From positions 62,001 through 126,000 of the forward strand of contig JBBHKE010000576.1 in NCBI GenBank assembly GCA_037447655.1: a stretch of 64,000 nt of DNA, given 5' to 3'. The notes under the pieces are model-generated. The model saw nothing but the letters and a program-made list of their open reading frames with translations. It made no database searches and was not told the DNA's origin. Below are positions 34,520 to 46,816 of this stretch, piece by piece. Origin of the DNA: Zygnema cylindricum. Lineage: Eukaryota > Streptophyta > Zygnematophyceae > Zygnematales > Zygnemataceae. The translations under genes were made by a program, and so were the position numbers. The stretch's first letter is position 1. Each line of letters begins with the position of its first letter.

Positions 34520-34685
34520 CTGACCTCTTCGTGAGCTTAAGAGCCACAATGTCCTGATTGTCTCCCCACCTTTCAGGCTCTCCAGTGGTCCAAGTGAAAT
34601 AGAAAAGCTTGTCAAAATCATCTGCTAGCAAACGATGAACGTATCCTACAAATAGGACAAGCAATAAAACAGATAATGGCTTCAT
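34520..34685 (-). CDS. Lone first exon encoding a signal peptide (unrecognised protein)
   Basis: The minus strand from ATG 34685 encodes MKPLSVLLLVLFVGYVHRLLA, a convincing signal peptide, then a charged stretch with 'TTGEPERWGDNQDIVALKL'. It ends at TCAG before a GTATGT donor (34519), phase 1. I do not recognise the family. No second exon can follow, because the downstream side (in gene direction) is copia-like and then the LINE-bearing duplication. It is either cut off by those insertions or followed by an exon beyond this window. Could be chance, but signal peptide plus perfect donor makes that less likely. Confidence 0.35.
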
Positions 34686-36432
34686 CGGACGAAAAAGAGG
34701 CTCAAAAAGGAGAGGCGGTGGAGGAAGTTGCAGGAGAAAATGGCTAAGAATCAAGAGAAAATGGTAGGGAAATGGTTGCAGGAGAATCAGTAAGCCAGAC
34801 AAACCCTAGAAATGCTTGCCTGGCAGACTGCAGTAGTCAGAGCTCAGACGAAGTGATTTTGTATGCCTGCAGTCAAAGTACAGTGTCGTACTGTACTGGC
34901 CGCCTTTTCAGTAAGTTTCAAAAACTGGGCGTTCACACGGAACGGGCGTCAGATTCAAAATATGTCCAGTACTGTAGTGTTCACATTCCAAATTTCGCGT
35001 TCACACAATAACGACAGGCTCGGCGGGTATGCTGTTGTCCGGGACAGGTGGCGGTCTGTCACATGCAGAGTCTTGCCACGATATCAAAAGACGCTTGAAT
35101 CGATATCCAACCGCGAAGCGCACATTAAGGGTCGGCAGGTTGGCCGTTCTCACATTTTTGACCCACGCAAAAGAAATTTGAATTTAATGCCGGTTGAAAG
35201 AACCGTTCTCCCAAGACTGGAAAATGCAGTCTCGCCTGACAAAATGTGGTACAGTACGGTTTTACAAGACTGACTACTGTAGATTTGTAACGGACGCCTG
35301 TCACTATGCCGGGGACGTCCGCGTCATTGACGGCAGTTCAAGATGGGACGCGGGAACTCCGGAACGCTAGGAATATAATGCCGTCCGGGACTAGCGTACG
35401 CAATCCGTACAGCTACTGGAGGAGTCGACACGATGCGGTTCCGTAGATTGGGTTTATCCAGAAAAAAAAAAAAAACGTACGGTGTTGTGACGTTTTACAG
35501 CTGACTGTTAACTACTTAACATTTAGGGAACTCCAATTTGCAAGTTGCTTATTGGTTGCGAATAAGGAGTGACGTCATAAAGCACGCGCTCATAAGGAAT
35601 CTGCAAAAGCCCTCAACAATGTTACCATAAAAAGTTCTAGATACAGTACACTACACCGCCAATCGCTATTAGCGTTGTGTACGCAAATCCCGTCCCGCTT
35701 TTTTTTGTTTTATTCTCAAATATAATTATCCACACTATTTGAAAAAAACCTTAATTCCTAATTAGAGTAATCGATTTCTTCGAAAATTTCCAAATAACCA
35801 ATTAGCGAAAACCACGCTAATTATTCGTATACGCTAAATAAACTTCTACGCTAATAGCGATTGGCGGTGTACTGTACCGTAACAGAAAAGGGGACGCTCC
35901 GATGTACTTGATATACATTTTCGTACAGATACGATATTCCGTACAACAACTTACACCGTCCCTATGTGACTAACCTATGTGATTAAGTACGAGATTTGCG
36001 CCGCAATAAATGCTCTGACATTTGGTAGGGAGAACGAAACAGAAAATACGGACATGTAGATAAGTAGATTTTGTGAACACGTCTAAGGAGGGTTTCCATG
36101 TTGGCGACGTATATTTTAACTCGAAAATGAGTTTTGGATCTTTTGACGATAGTCAACTCACTTATGAGACGCGGCAGCATTTAATGTGTCGAAGGACAAG
36201 GCCATCATTCATTTTCCGTTATATTCAAGTTTGGTTTGGGCCCAAGGCTGCACCATCATCAAATCAAAATGAAAGTAACGTGTGGTTGGTGAGCCATGTT
36301 AGACATCAATAAATAGAGCCATAGAGGGAGTAGATTCTGCTATATAAAAAGGAAATGTTGTCACCAAAAATCTTATCAGCATACGACAAACGATCTTGTA
36401 CAATAATTACTTAATTATATTACAAGAAATTA
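34686..36432. other. No gene seen; one MITE
   Basis: No supportable gene. It contains repeated TACAGTAC/GTACTGTA palindromes (34,880-35,270) and the MITE at 35,652-35,871. Confidence 0.5.
35652..35871. mobile_element. MITE of the TACACCG family
   Basis: TACACCGCCAATCGCTATTA on the left and TAATAGCGATTGGCGGTGTA on the right are perfect inverse repeats; 220 bp overall with a non-coding AT-rich interior. The TIR differs from the 1088 member at matching positions on both ends, so it is a separate subfamily. Confidence 0.75.
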
Positions 36433-37085
36433 TGTCGCTCCCTCCCTCCCTCCCTCCCTGCTTCCCTCCCTCTCTCCCTTTTGTCCCTCCTTAGCCTCCA
36501 TCCTCAAGTCCCATCCTCACTCCCCTCCTCTTTCTCTCCCTTCCTCCCTTCCACATTCCATTACTTCCTCTCTCTCTCTCTCCCGCACTCCCTCCATGTT
36601 TCCCTTCCGCCTTGCTTCCCATTCTCCCTCTCTCCCTCACTCCCTCCATGCTATCCTTCCGCCAGCCTTCCCTTTCTCTCTCTCTCCCTCAGGTCCTGCT
36701 CCCACGCTCCTTCCCTCTCCTCTCACTCCCTCTCTTATGCACTCTTTCGTTTGTCCCTCCCTCCCTCTCTCCCTCCCTCACGCCCTCTTGCCTCTCTCCC
36801 TCCCTCTGTCCCTCTCTCTCTCCCTCCTTCCCTCCCTCCCCCATCCCTCCCTCCCTCCCATCCGCCCACCTCCCTCCTTCCCTCTCGCCCTCCTTCTCCT
36901 CTCCCTCTCTCTTTCCCTCCCTTTGTTCTTTTGTCCCTCCCTCGCTCTCTCTCGTCCTTCTTCCCTTCTCTCTGCGCCCCCTCTATCCCTCTCTCTCTCC
37001 CTCCCTCCCTCTCCTTCACCCTTTTGCCCTTTCCCCCCCTCTCTCCCTCCTCCTACCCCAACTCCCTCTATTTATCCCTCCCTCG
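36433..37085 (+). repeat. 650-bp CCCT/CTCC pyrimidine tract
   Basis: Almost pure pyrimidine on the plus strand, with CCTCCCTCCCTCC and CTCTCTCC runs. Open frames in all three plus phases are low-complexity Ser/Pro/Leu and should not be called genes. By analogy with the introns of this window it may mark an intron of an unseen plus-strand transcript. Confidence 0.85.
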
Positions 37086-39026
37086 CGCTTACATAACCCT
37101 AAAAAAAGGTAAGTATTGTTGTATCGATATTGTTAACATTACACGTAATACATCGTCGATAACCACAATATCGGTTCGCATCGGCACGGTTTAATCGTCG
37201 CATTACAAAAAATGCCACATGTTTTCAGTGAACTTTGACTTTTATAAGTCAACTGTTACTTTTATAAGTCAATTGTTATATGTTATTAACGAGATATAAT
37301 TGTAGTTTCTTAACTACGGTAGGATACTGTTTTTGCGTGTGGAAGTTGCGTTTACGTGTGCGACAATTTATGAGATGGGTTAAAAAATATTTTGTTCCGT
37401 TAAAAGTTTTATTTAAAAAAAAAAAAAAAACAATGGAAAACCTTAATTGGCCCTTGTATTATTCTCGCGTGTTGGAAATGTTTTTAATCGGATAACGGTA
37501 TGCATTTGACGGGAAAACCTTAGACATATTGAAAGCGGATCTAGAAAATAAATTTAAAACATTTGGTAGATACTTTCACGATAAAAGACGGACTATATAC
37601 CGTCACATGTTGTTATGCGGCCTTACAAAAACCTTGGTCGTGAAAATTTGGGCGTTGAGTCTTTATAAAACAATACTAATGTATAATATTGATACATAAA
37701 AGCATCGCTGATTCGGCGTTTTAATTTGATAAGAAATGATCGAATGGAAAGTTTTTTTTTTGTTTCGTTACCATCATTATGAACATACGACATTGAAATG
37801 CCCGACGGAGTGTCACAAAATTTATTAAAACATTAACTACAAGGTGAAGTCCCATTGTAACATAGTATACATGCCCACGAACCTTAGTAATGGCTTTCTA
37901 TTGTCATTATACTCATAACTTGAACCTAGGTTGTCTTTGACCTTCCGAAAAAAAGTGGAGGGATCAAATTAAAATTCACATTGTCGCGTAAAGTAGTAAT
38001 TGTGGTCTGCCATATCATGCTAACTCATCTTCAAAATTAAACTTCAATAAGTTAGGGATTTAGTTTAAATCAAAGTGGCTCTTGATTAACAAAGTAGAAG
38101 ACGTTTTTGCACTTTTCAAACTATTTCAACATGTTCATACTTGAGGAATTACACATTTATACGTTTTTTTGCTTGTCTCACGCATGTTTGGATTTTTTTA
38201 TTGCATGGGTCTCGAACTTCGAATGCCATTGCAAAACTCTCCTTTGACGTCGCCTCTCCCTTCCCTCTCCCACTCCCTCGTCCCACCTCCTCTTCTTGAA
38301 AGGAAAGGCGACAATCTTAGTATGATAAGAAAAAGCTCTAATGAACAATTTCCTTTGACCAACTGTGTGCCTTATTTGGTCACTTAAAAAAAAAACGAAA
38401 TAATGAATGCATGGCGCAAAAGTTCGAGAAGTTAGAGAAAGGACGTCGAGTGTGCCACAAACAAGCATGACGTCGACAATGTCACAAAGAACCAGACGTC
38501 TACAGCGTCACAAATTGCTTATCGCCGTGACTTGAAGTGACGATTTTTTTTTTTTGGACATTGGAAAACCCATAAAACGCGTCCGAACAATCTTTACTGC
38601 GAGACAAGTTGTGCTCACAAAGTTACGGTTGCATGGACACATACCCGTGATTTATGTCACGCTGGCGTAACAGCTGTGGGCAGTACAGTACTGTACTTGC
38701 GACATGCATAGGACAAACCATAATACGACAAATACACGGCAGCGGAACAGATTGCTATCTTGGTGAAACTTCGTCCCAAAATGTTTTTCAGGAATGATTG
38801 GCCGTACAGATACCCGACAGCTTTCCGCCCTTTCGGAAAGAAAAAGTTTTTTTTTTTACTTTTTGGCATAATCGTACCAGACTCTGACAAACCTACTAGA
38901 AGAATAATGACACCTGGCGACTCTAGCAGCAAATACTTTGATTCCACGTCAGAATCTATATATACGCAATTATTCACAAACGGAAAAACCGCCTTTGCAG
39001 CTTTTCTGTGCTAAATAAAAACCAGC
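37086..39026. other. No gene seen
   Basis: AT-rich unique-looking sequence with a short CT tract at about 38,250-38,290. No frame shows domain-like sequence. Confidence 0.5.
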
Positions 39027-39348
39027 GTATAAATCATAGTTCAAAAGTAGGCGTTTTTATGGTAGGCCTTTGTTCGGCGCCTTTATCGTAAGTTGTGTTA
39101 TGGGCTTTTCATGTGATCTCCTTAGATCGCTACTTTGATCAGAGACTGTCCGATCGTCCGAATCGGACGGTGTAAATAAAAGTTTTTGGTCCGAATGTTT
39201 TAATTGGTCCAATTTTTTGTCCGAATGTTTTAATTGGTCCGAATAGGTCCGAATACAATATGGGTATTAAGGGTATATTGTATTTTTTGCGTACAAAAGG
39301 GATATTGTATGGGTGTACTTTCACCTACTTTTGAACTATGGTATAAAT
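39027..39348. mobile_element. hAT-like MITE, copy 1, with perfect 8-bp TSD
   Basis: The element body 39035-39340 begins CATAGTTCAAAAGTAGG and ends with its exact inverse. GTATAAAT flanks it on both sides (39027-39034 and 39341-39348), a perfect 8-bp target duplication as made by hAT transposases. Non-coding. Confidence 0.85.
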
Positions 39349-40504
39349 AAAGTTATTTGTCCAGAACAAAAAACCGACACTGGAAAATGCCGAAATTTAC
39401 CAGCCAATCGTTTAGCAATATCCGGGGTGTCGCACGCGGTCGTCCATTAAATGTGGTTGCGACGAACCAATCGCATTCAAAGAATATCACCGTACGACCG
39501 TACCTTTTATAAGAATGGAAACGACGCTTAGGATACGGTGTATTTGATTCTGTTCTGACGGCTCGAAACACGCTTTTCACACGCTGGCTCGATTGGCATT
39601 CAATGCTGTACAACATGTTCCAGCTCCTTCGAAACCGTACGGACAGCAGGTGCAGCATTTAATACCAGAAAACAAGAAACTAGATAATATTTTAGTGGAT
39701 TCGAAGCTTCTGCCACGTGCCATTCCCGTGGCGATTTTCTCAATCTTTTTTGCAAACAGGAGCACATTCCCTTCTCGACCACCTGCCAATTGTAATTGAC
39801 AGCAGAAAAGTTCCGATCTTGGAGTGGGAAAAAGAAGGCGCCACCTGGCAGCTGAGTGTAGGAGCACTGTCACCTCGCAATGGAAGCAGGCCAAGTGGCT
39901 CCTCAAGATGACCTCACATCGGCGTGAAAGTCGGGTGATTTTACAGAATACGTGCCATATTTTACGCTATTTTAGTATTTTTTCTCCTCAAATAACAATT
40001 TTACGAAAAATCTATCATAATACTCCAGGGTCCTGGAGTAAACGATCACCGTTCGATCAAACTTTTTTGCCCATCGAGCAGAAGACAGCTGTCACAAGAA
40101 GGACGACAGCCACCTAATCGCTGAATAAAAACGCTCCACGAGGAGAACAGAAATTAGGGTTTCTTGACGGACAGCCAATGAAATTATTGCGTGACAGAAA
40201 CCACGTGACAGTAGCAGAGGACTGACGATCCACAATAATTCCACACCGAAGCACGCTAACTCCGCGACGGCCTACCAGTCCTAGGAAACCTCCATAGTTT
40301 TCTACGCTTTTGCATCTGGCCGAAAGACCGTACATGACACCGTACTATAAGTACCGTACATGAGACCGTACCTTCAAAATTCGTTAAATATATCCCGACC
40401 TACTCGTAGTATCAGACAAATTAGGGCTCGGTCAGGGTTTGGAACGAAACCGAACCTAATCAGAGTAAACCAGCTTTCTGCCACAAATTAAAACGGTTTG
40501 AATC
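39349..40504. other. Segment between two inverted MITEs, no recognised gene
   Basis: Frames of about 100 codons overlap on both strands (for example 39,577-39,906 minus, Cys-rich) but none resembles a family I know. The segment could be passenger DNA of a composite element. Confidence 0.4.
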
Positions 40505-40961
40505 CATAGTTCAAAAGTAGGTGAAAGTACACCCATACAATATGCCTATTGAACGCAAAAAATACAATATACCCATAAGACCCATATTGTATTGGCAGCA
40601 AAATGAAATAAAATAGTAACAGGGCTGAGTTGCACATGGATCAATAGAGAATTAAACATCATGTCTAAATTTGAAAAAAAAATCGGACAAAAAAATATTT
40701 TTCTGTGAGTTTTGAGCGATTTTTTCTTTAAACCGTCAAATTCGGACGATCTGACGGTCGTTGATCAAAATAGCGATAAAAGAAGATCACATGAAACGCC
40801 CATAACACAACTTACGACATGATTATCATCATATTTAGACGATCGGATGGTCGCTGATAAAAGTAGCGACTTAAGAAGATCACATGAAAAGCCCATAACA
40901 CAACTTACGATAAAGGCGCCGACAAAAGGCCTACAATTGAAACGCCTGCTTTTGAACTATG
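40505..40961. mobile_element. hAT-like MITE, copy 2, inverted, at the edge of duplication copy B
   Basis: The ends match those of copy 1 (CATAGTTCAAAAGTAGG; GCTTTTGAACTATG), and the interior matches copy 1 in inverted orientation, with a partly repeated 'GATCACATGAAA(A/C)GCCCATAA' segment making it longer (457 bp). No direct target duplication is seen. Its last base touches the first base of the duplicated segment. Confidence 0.75.
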
Positions 40962-43360
40962 ATTCAAACCGCCGCAAGTGAGAATATGGCTCTTGTTTTC
41001 TTAAACAGATTCGTTGCCACGTGGTACCGCTGGTGTTTCTTCATACGCCAGATTCTGTGCCGCGCTGAAACCAAGGAAACCAGGAAAGTCTATTGTACGA
41101 TTCTAGAAGCCTCGATTCTGTAAAAACGAGAATTTTATTGACGACTAGGAAAGACGACAAAATGTCGGTCGTGCCATAGCGCATAAATAGCAAAAGAAAT
41201 CTTCGATCTGACCGCGGACCGGTAATGCAGACCCCGAAAACTTTTTTTTATCTTGTTTTTTGTTCCAGTTTGAAATCTTAGACTTCCATATGTTTTATTC
41301 ACCTTGAAATCTGGTGGCCCTTTACTCTTATTGTTTCTGGCTAAATTATTTCGATTCTGTACCGAATCTTTCGAAGAATCTGGAGTGGAAACGCTGCTGC
41401 AGCAGCAGATATTATGACGGCCGGCTGTTTTTACCGGTTTATGTCAGACAGTGAACATGTTTGCGACTGCTGTCCTCGTAAACGGACTACGATCTGCGAG
41501 GTTTAATCGTTTAATGCTTTATTTGCGCAGATCCAGATCCAGCAATCCAGATCGGACGGTCTTCATTTTTCTGCTCAACCCGGAACATCCCTTTTCACGG
41601 AGTTGAACAATGACACAAAGTCACAAACAAAACGTTTGACATCTGCCGTATGTACATTTTAGGTCGTACGGAAAAATAGAAAAGCAAGTTATATTGTAAC
41701 TGAAAGCATATAAACACAGAGATTTGGCAGATCTCTGCAATGCTTGTGATTCGGTGGTTTTATTGGTCGCAAATCTTTCCGCGTTCGCTCTCTTTCTCAC
41801 TGATCCAAGCAAAAAACGTTTTTAGGTGTTACAGCAGAGAGGCTATATTTCTGCTCCTGTTAAGCTTAGCTGAAGCATATTGTTTCTGCAAGAGAGGGAG
41901 AGAGTGTTGACCTCATTTGACGTGGAGGTGATTATTTTTTCTCAACCCTCCTCTCCCTCTCCCTCTCCCTCCCCCTTCCCCTCTCTCTCTCTCTCCCTCT
42001 CCCTCCTTCCCCTCTCTCTCTCTCCCTCTCCCTCCTCTTCTCCAAGTTCCTCATTGTCACACTCCTCTCTTCTTGTTGAGTTCTGACATCCAGTACTCAT
42101 AATGCCTAAATAGAAAGGCTAATGTTTTAACATCAAATATTATTCCGACCATTTTTTTCTATGTTGTTTAATGTAATGTTGGACATCTGACATTGTTGAA
42201 ACTAGTATAGACCATCATTTGAAAGTGGATTAATTTCGTATCTGTATTTAAGTTATTTGGAAAGTTTTAAATGATTTCAATCGAGTTCAAATTTTAACAA
42301 GAAGTTGGAACTTTTGAGCTTTGCCTTCAAATTTTGAGATTTGAATTTTGAGCTTTAGCGTACGGTCAATGCGGTCAAATTTTTGAGCATTTGTTTTTGA
42401 TATTGGACCTTCGATTATCGCTCCAATTTTGAGATCATTTTTTCTGTTTATTTTTGAAGCATAGGTTTGAAATTGTTAAAGTTTGAACTAAAAAATCTGT
42501 TTAACATTCTAAACTTGATACTATTTTATCAGTAATTGTTGACTGTTCATACATATACTTGGTGGTTTATTGTCAAGGTTGAATCATTTCAAAGTAGTAT
42601 TTAAATGCGATTATCTAAATGAAAGCATTTGTATTTTTTTCACACAAACTACGTTTACTTCTTTGGTCTTACGTGCATTGGAACTTATTTGTTCGGACAT
42701 ATGCTTTTATACTTCACTAAATGCTTTTATGCTTTTATATTCTTGCATATGCTTTTATGCTCTATACCTAGTACTTTTTACACAGGTTTTTATGTTTTGA
42801 CATATGTTTCTATTGTTTATACTTTTACATATTTATTACTGTGACATCCACCCTGATGAACTTGAAGCCGGTTTGATAATTATTCTTTTGAGTTCGAGAA
42901 ATCAAACTTATATCGACTTATATTTACTTGTATTTAGGAGATTTGTACTTATTTAAAATAATACTTTTTTATGTATGAACAACCGTAATAATTTGTCGCT
43001 TCTTTTCTTTGTTTGGTTTGGATTGCTACAGTCCTATCTTGAGGCATTAGGTTTGCAACCTGTAGTTGACACTTGAATAATAATTTAGCCACTGAACAAT
43101 TCTACTTTGTATTCTTCGACGACATTAATTATGTTCAGCTCATAACCTGAATTAATGTGCAATTTGATAATATTATTTGTTTCAACTGCACGTTTTTAAA
43201 ATTATTTTTAATTCATATCGGTGCATATTACAGTAAAAGTTTAAATCAGAATTTAGAATCACCAGAGCAATAAACGTTCTTTTTTGTTTTGTTTGTGCAG
43301 GTATTCTTGTCACATACATTTTTTGTTTTGTTTTCGAGGAGTCACTTCCAAGCAGAAACC

Positions 43361-44531
43361 ATGACTCATATCCTTTTCACTTCCCCCTCTTTCCCTCTCT
43401 TTCTCTCTCTTGTCTTTGTTATTTCACTCTGATGTCTGTTTTGCTGTTAGTCTCCTTCATCTTCTCTTTTCCCATCTTGCTTTTTGCAAAAATATTTATT
43501 TCATCTTTTTTTTCCTTCTTTCTTTTCGCAAAAGCATGTTTGTTTTATTCCTCTCGTCTATTTAGTCTTCCTTCTTTTCGGCTTTTTTTTTCCAAAAATA
43601 GATTTTGATCTCGTTCAGTCCTCCTTGACTAAATATTTATCCACGTGGCAACCAAAGAGATCGAGATCGAGAGAGGGCTGCGGCTCGAGCTTCAAAGTCG
43701 GGGGCCAATAACAAAGCAAGAGCTGACGGGCTCACACCAGAGCAAAGAAGAGAGAGGTACAATTTGATATCTTTCTCTCTAGTTTGTTTACTCATTTATT
43801 CTGTTATCGTATTTGTTTTTGTTTCTCGTTTTTTCTTTGTTTTTTTCAGTTTGTTTTCTGCTTTTTAGAGCCGACGGGCTGACATTTGAGGAAAACAAAG
43901 GAGAGTTACAATTTTGTTGTGTTTTTGCTCTGTGTTCTTGTCTTCTTTTATTCTTGGTTTTTTTTTTTCAATTTGATTTTTCAATTTTCTAGAGCTTGTG
44001 TGCTGACAGGCGAGCAAAGGAGAGAGATGCGGTTTGTTTATTTTCTTCTCTCTTTTTGTTGTCGTCTTTTTTCTCAAAATACTTCATGTGAAGGACACTG
44101 AAGTTGTTGTATTTTAAATTTTCTGGAAATGTTTGTTTCGATATTTGCTTCTTTAATTCCTTTTCTCTACTTGGAAAATCAGAAGGAGCCAAAATGGAGG
44201 ATAAAGGTGGATGGTATGACACCTGAGCAAAAGACGAGAAAGAGAGAGAGAGGGAGAGGTGGGTTTTGGTCCTTGAAAAAGGGGTGTATTCTACAAATCC
44301 CGGTGCTGGTCTGGAGTCAAAATGTCAGAATTGTGGTCATCATCTTTTTCATATGAAAGATTTGTGAACACTGAAAGGTTTTAGTTTCTTTTTTCTTTTT
44401 TTCTATGGATGGACAGAGATGCGAAAGCTCTTCAGGAGAAAACAGCAAAAAAAGCGGCCCAAGCAGCTTGTATTGGAGGAGGAGGAAATGGACAAAACGG
44501 GGAAATAAAATCTAAAAAGTTGGCTAAATAA
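43361..44531 (+). CDS. SERF/4F5-family small protein, copy B, with AT-AC U12-type intron
   Basis: Exons 43361-43367, 43645-43756 and 44417-44531 encode the same 77 residues as copy A with no change, and the U12 signals (ATATCCTTTT, TCCTTGAC, CAC) are also identical. Both copies are therefore potentially active, and their transcripts cannot be told apart by coding sequence. Upstream sequence is shared for about 2.4 kb, so the promoters should be the same unless control elements lie beyond 40,962. Confidence 0.9.
43868..44277 (+). repeat. Decayed copies of SERF exon 2 end in intron 2 (copy B)
   Basis: Same three remnants as in copy A, at the same relative positions and with the same changes; they arose before the segmental duplication. 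Confidence 0.7.
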
Positions 44532-46816
44532 ACTTCTAGTTATGGTGTAAATCGATAGATAGGTATGTTTTGTTTTGCTTTGTTTGTTTTGTTTCATTCA
44601 TTTTGTTTTGTTATCTTTTGTATTGTTTTTAATGAGCGGTACACCGTGAATTGTTATTAGCGTAGGCCACACTAATTCAGTGTCGCTTTTTTATTTTTGC
44701 CTATGACCACAAAATAGTGTTAATAACAGCAACTGTTGTTTGCTTAAGACAACTTTTTAAGTGATTAACATTGACATGTATTTGGAACTGAATTAGAATT
44801 ATTGGCATGATTAAATGCAACTAATACAATTTCTCTACTTCAATAAAGATTCACGGTCAAGTTGAGGTAGGTAGTATGAGGGTTTTTATCTCTTGTCAAT
44901 TATCCTGGGCGAAGTGTGTTTCTTTTTCGAGGACTTTGAAATATTTGAACCTACAAATAATTTGTCGTAAGTTTTTACACTTGACTGAAATCCAGAGACT
45001 TTTCCATTCTAAATGAAGTAATCCAACTAAAGCTGATTTTTGTTTTCCTATTATTTTTAAACAAATTTGTAGTCCTTGTACCTCAACTTAGAGCTGCCAA
45101 TTCTTGTCCGCCAACTATGGTTTTGTTTTACAAAGCCTCTGTTTTCATGACATTTTGTCACATGGGCTTTTGTTTTTACGGGATTTTGGTTCTACAGGAT
45201 TTTGATTCTACGGGATTTTGCTTTTACAGGAGATATAATTGCCGGGTTTTGACTTACGTTTACACGGTTTTGTAGTTGATGTTAATGGTCAGGAGTGAAA
45301 ATGAGGATTGGATTGTAGTGAAAGAATATGACGTTAAGTTTTTCCTTTTTTTTTCATTTTGTTTTTCATTGCAGGTTATGAGCTGGAAAATCTCCAATGT
45401 TTCTTTCAGACTGATAGTATTCTCACATTCTTTGGACTTCTCTTTCGTTTTATCTTTAGAAACATTTGTTCGACAATAATAACAAGTTGTTCACAAATTG
45501 CACAAAGTTGTTTTCAATTTTAGGTTTGTTAACCTCACCAATTTATTGCTCTCCCTCTCCCTCTCCTTCTCCCTCTCCCTCTCCCTCTTTCTACCATGTA
45601 GTTATAGTGCAAGTACAAGACACCTATTTCACTAAATCTTTATCATTATTTTGACTTCCGTAGCCTCAAGGTTATCCACACTAGTTCAGGTTTAAACTTT
45701 AGTCTGTTGTGTACTTTTCAGAATTTCGTTTTGATGTAGATGATGAAAGACAAAGGTACTCGATTTAATCGAAACAAATTGAACATTTGTTCTTGATTGA
45801 CCCTATTTGTTAAGCAAAAGTTAAAGGATTGCTTTTTTTCCACGAAGGTGGATACGTTTTTGTAAGGTTGATATCTTTTTGTTAAGGTAGATATTTATGA
45901 GTATGGTATAGAGTGTAAATCATGACTGTGTGAACTGTAGGTAATAGAGTTTATAATGTTTTTTATTGACGTTGTTCCTTTTTAATTGATAAAAGGGTAT
46001 TTTTGCGTCTTTTCCGGTTTCTCTCAACCGGAAACAACCAGACCTGGCTCTTCTTTTTTGACGGAACTATATGGGAACTTAGGCTATCGATGTTTTACTA
46101 TGTCTTTGTTCAAAGGGTAAATTGTATGGTTAGTAAAGTTTGTCTTTTTAAGTTTTTTTGGCGATCGTGCGGATGGTTACTCATTAAACTATATGCTTTA
46201 TTCTCAACATTCGGGGTTATCTTTTTCATGTAATTACCTTCTGACTTGTTTCGACATCAAGTATACCTCTCTCATGTAATTACTTTATTAGTCTAACATG
46301 CTGTCATGGTACAAGACAATCAAAGATATTGCCTTTTTGTAATTTTTTCTAAAGCAATTCTTATCATTCTTCATTGTTGTGTAGAGCCAATAGTGCGTGC
46401 AACGATTGGAGTCCCTTTTTATTGCTACCGGATACAGAACGTGTACCTTGTTTTCCTGTACAGTTCGACTACTGTAAGACTAAGACATAGTGTTGATTCT
46501 ATTCCTCCCTTTGCTTTGGCCAAGAAGTTGGTTTTTTCTACCTTCGTAAAAAAAAAATTTACAACGACTTAAAAAAGTAGCCAGCTACAGATGTTCAAGA
46601 AGTATTTTTTTGTAAAATTCTCGCCACCATTCGCTTTGCTCTTCTGAAAGCGCCTTCCCTTTGATTCTTCACATGCTTGTTTACTCTTCTGCTGCAGTTC
46701 TGAAGCTTAGCTGGGGGGGTTTTAAAAAGTTTTTAGGGTTGTTGGGGTTTTCTTTTCATTTCAAGGTAATTTAGCAATTTTGAGGAAAACCCTAACAATC
46801 TCTAAAAACTATTTGG

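Noticed and set aside
36481-37194. Overlapping long Ser/Pro/Leu open frames
   Set aside because: All come from one pyrimidine tract open in several phases; no domain sequence.
39577-39906. Cys-rich minus-strand frame between the inverted MITEs
   Set aside because: No recognisable cysteine spacing or signal peptide, and an equally long plus-strand frame overlaps it; left as unassigned sequence.
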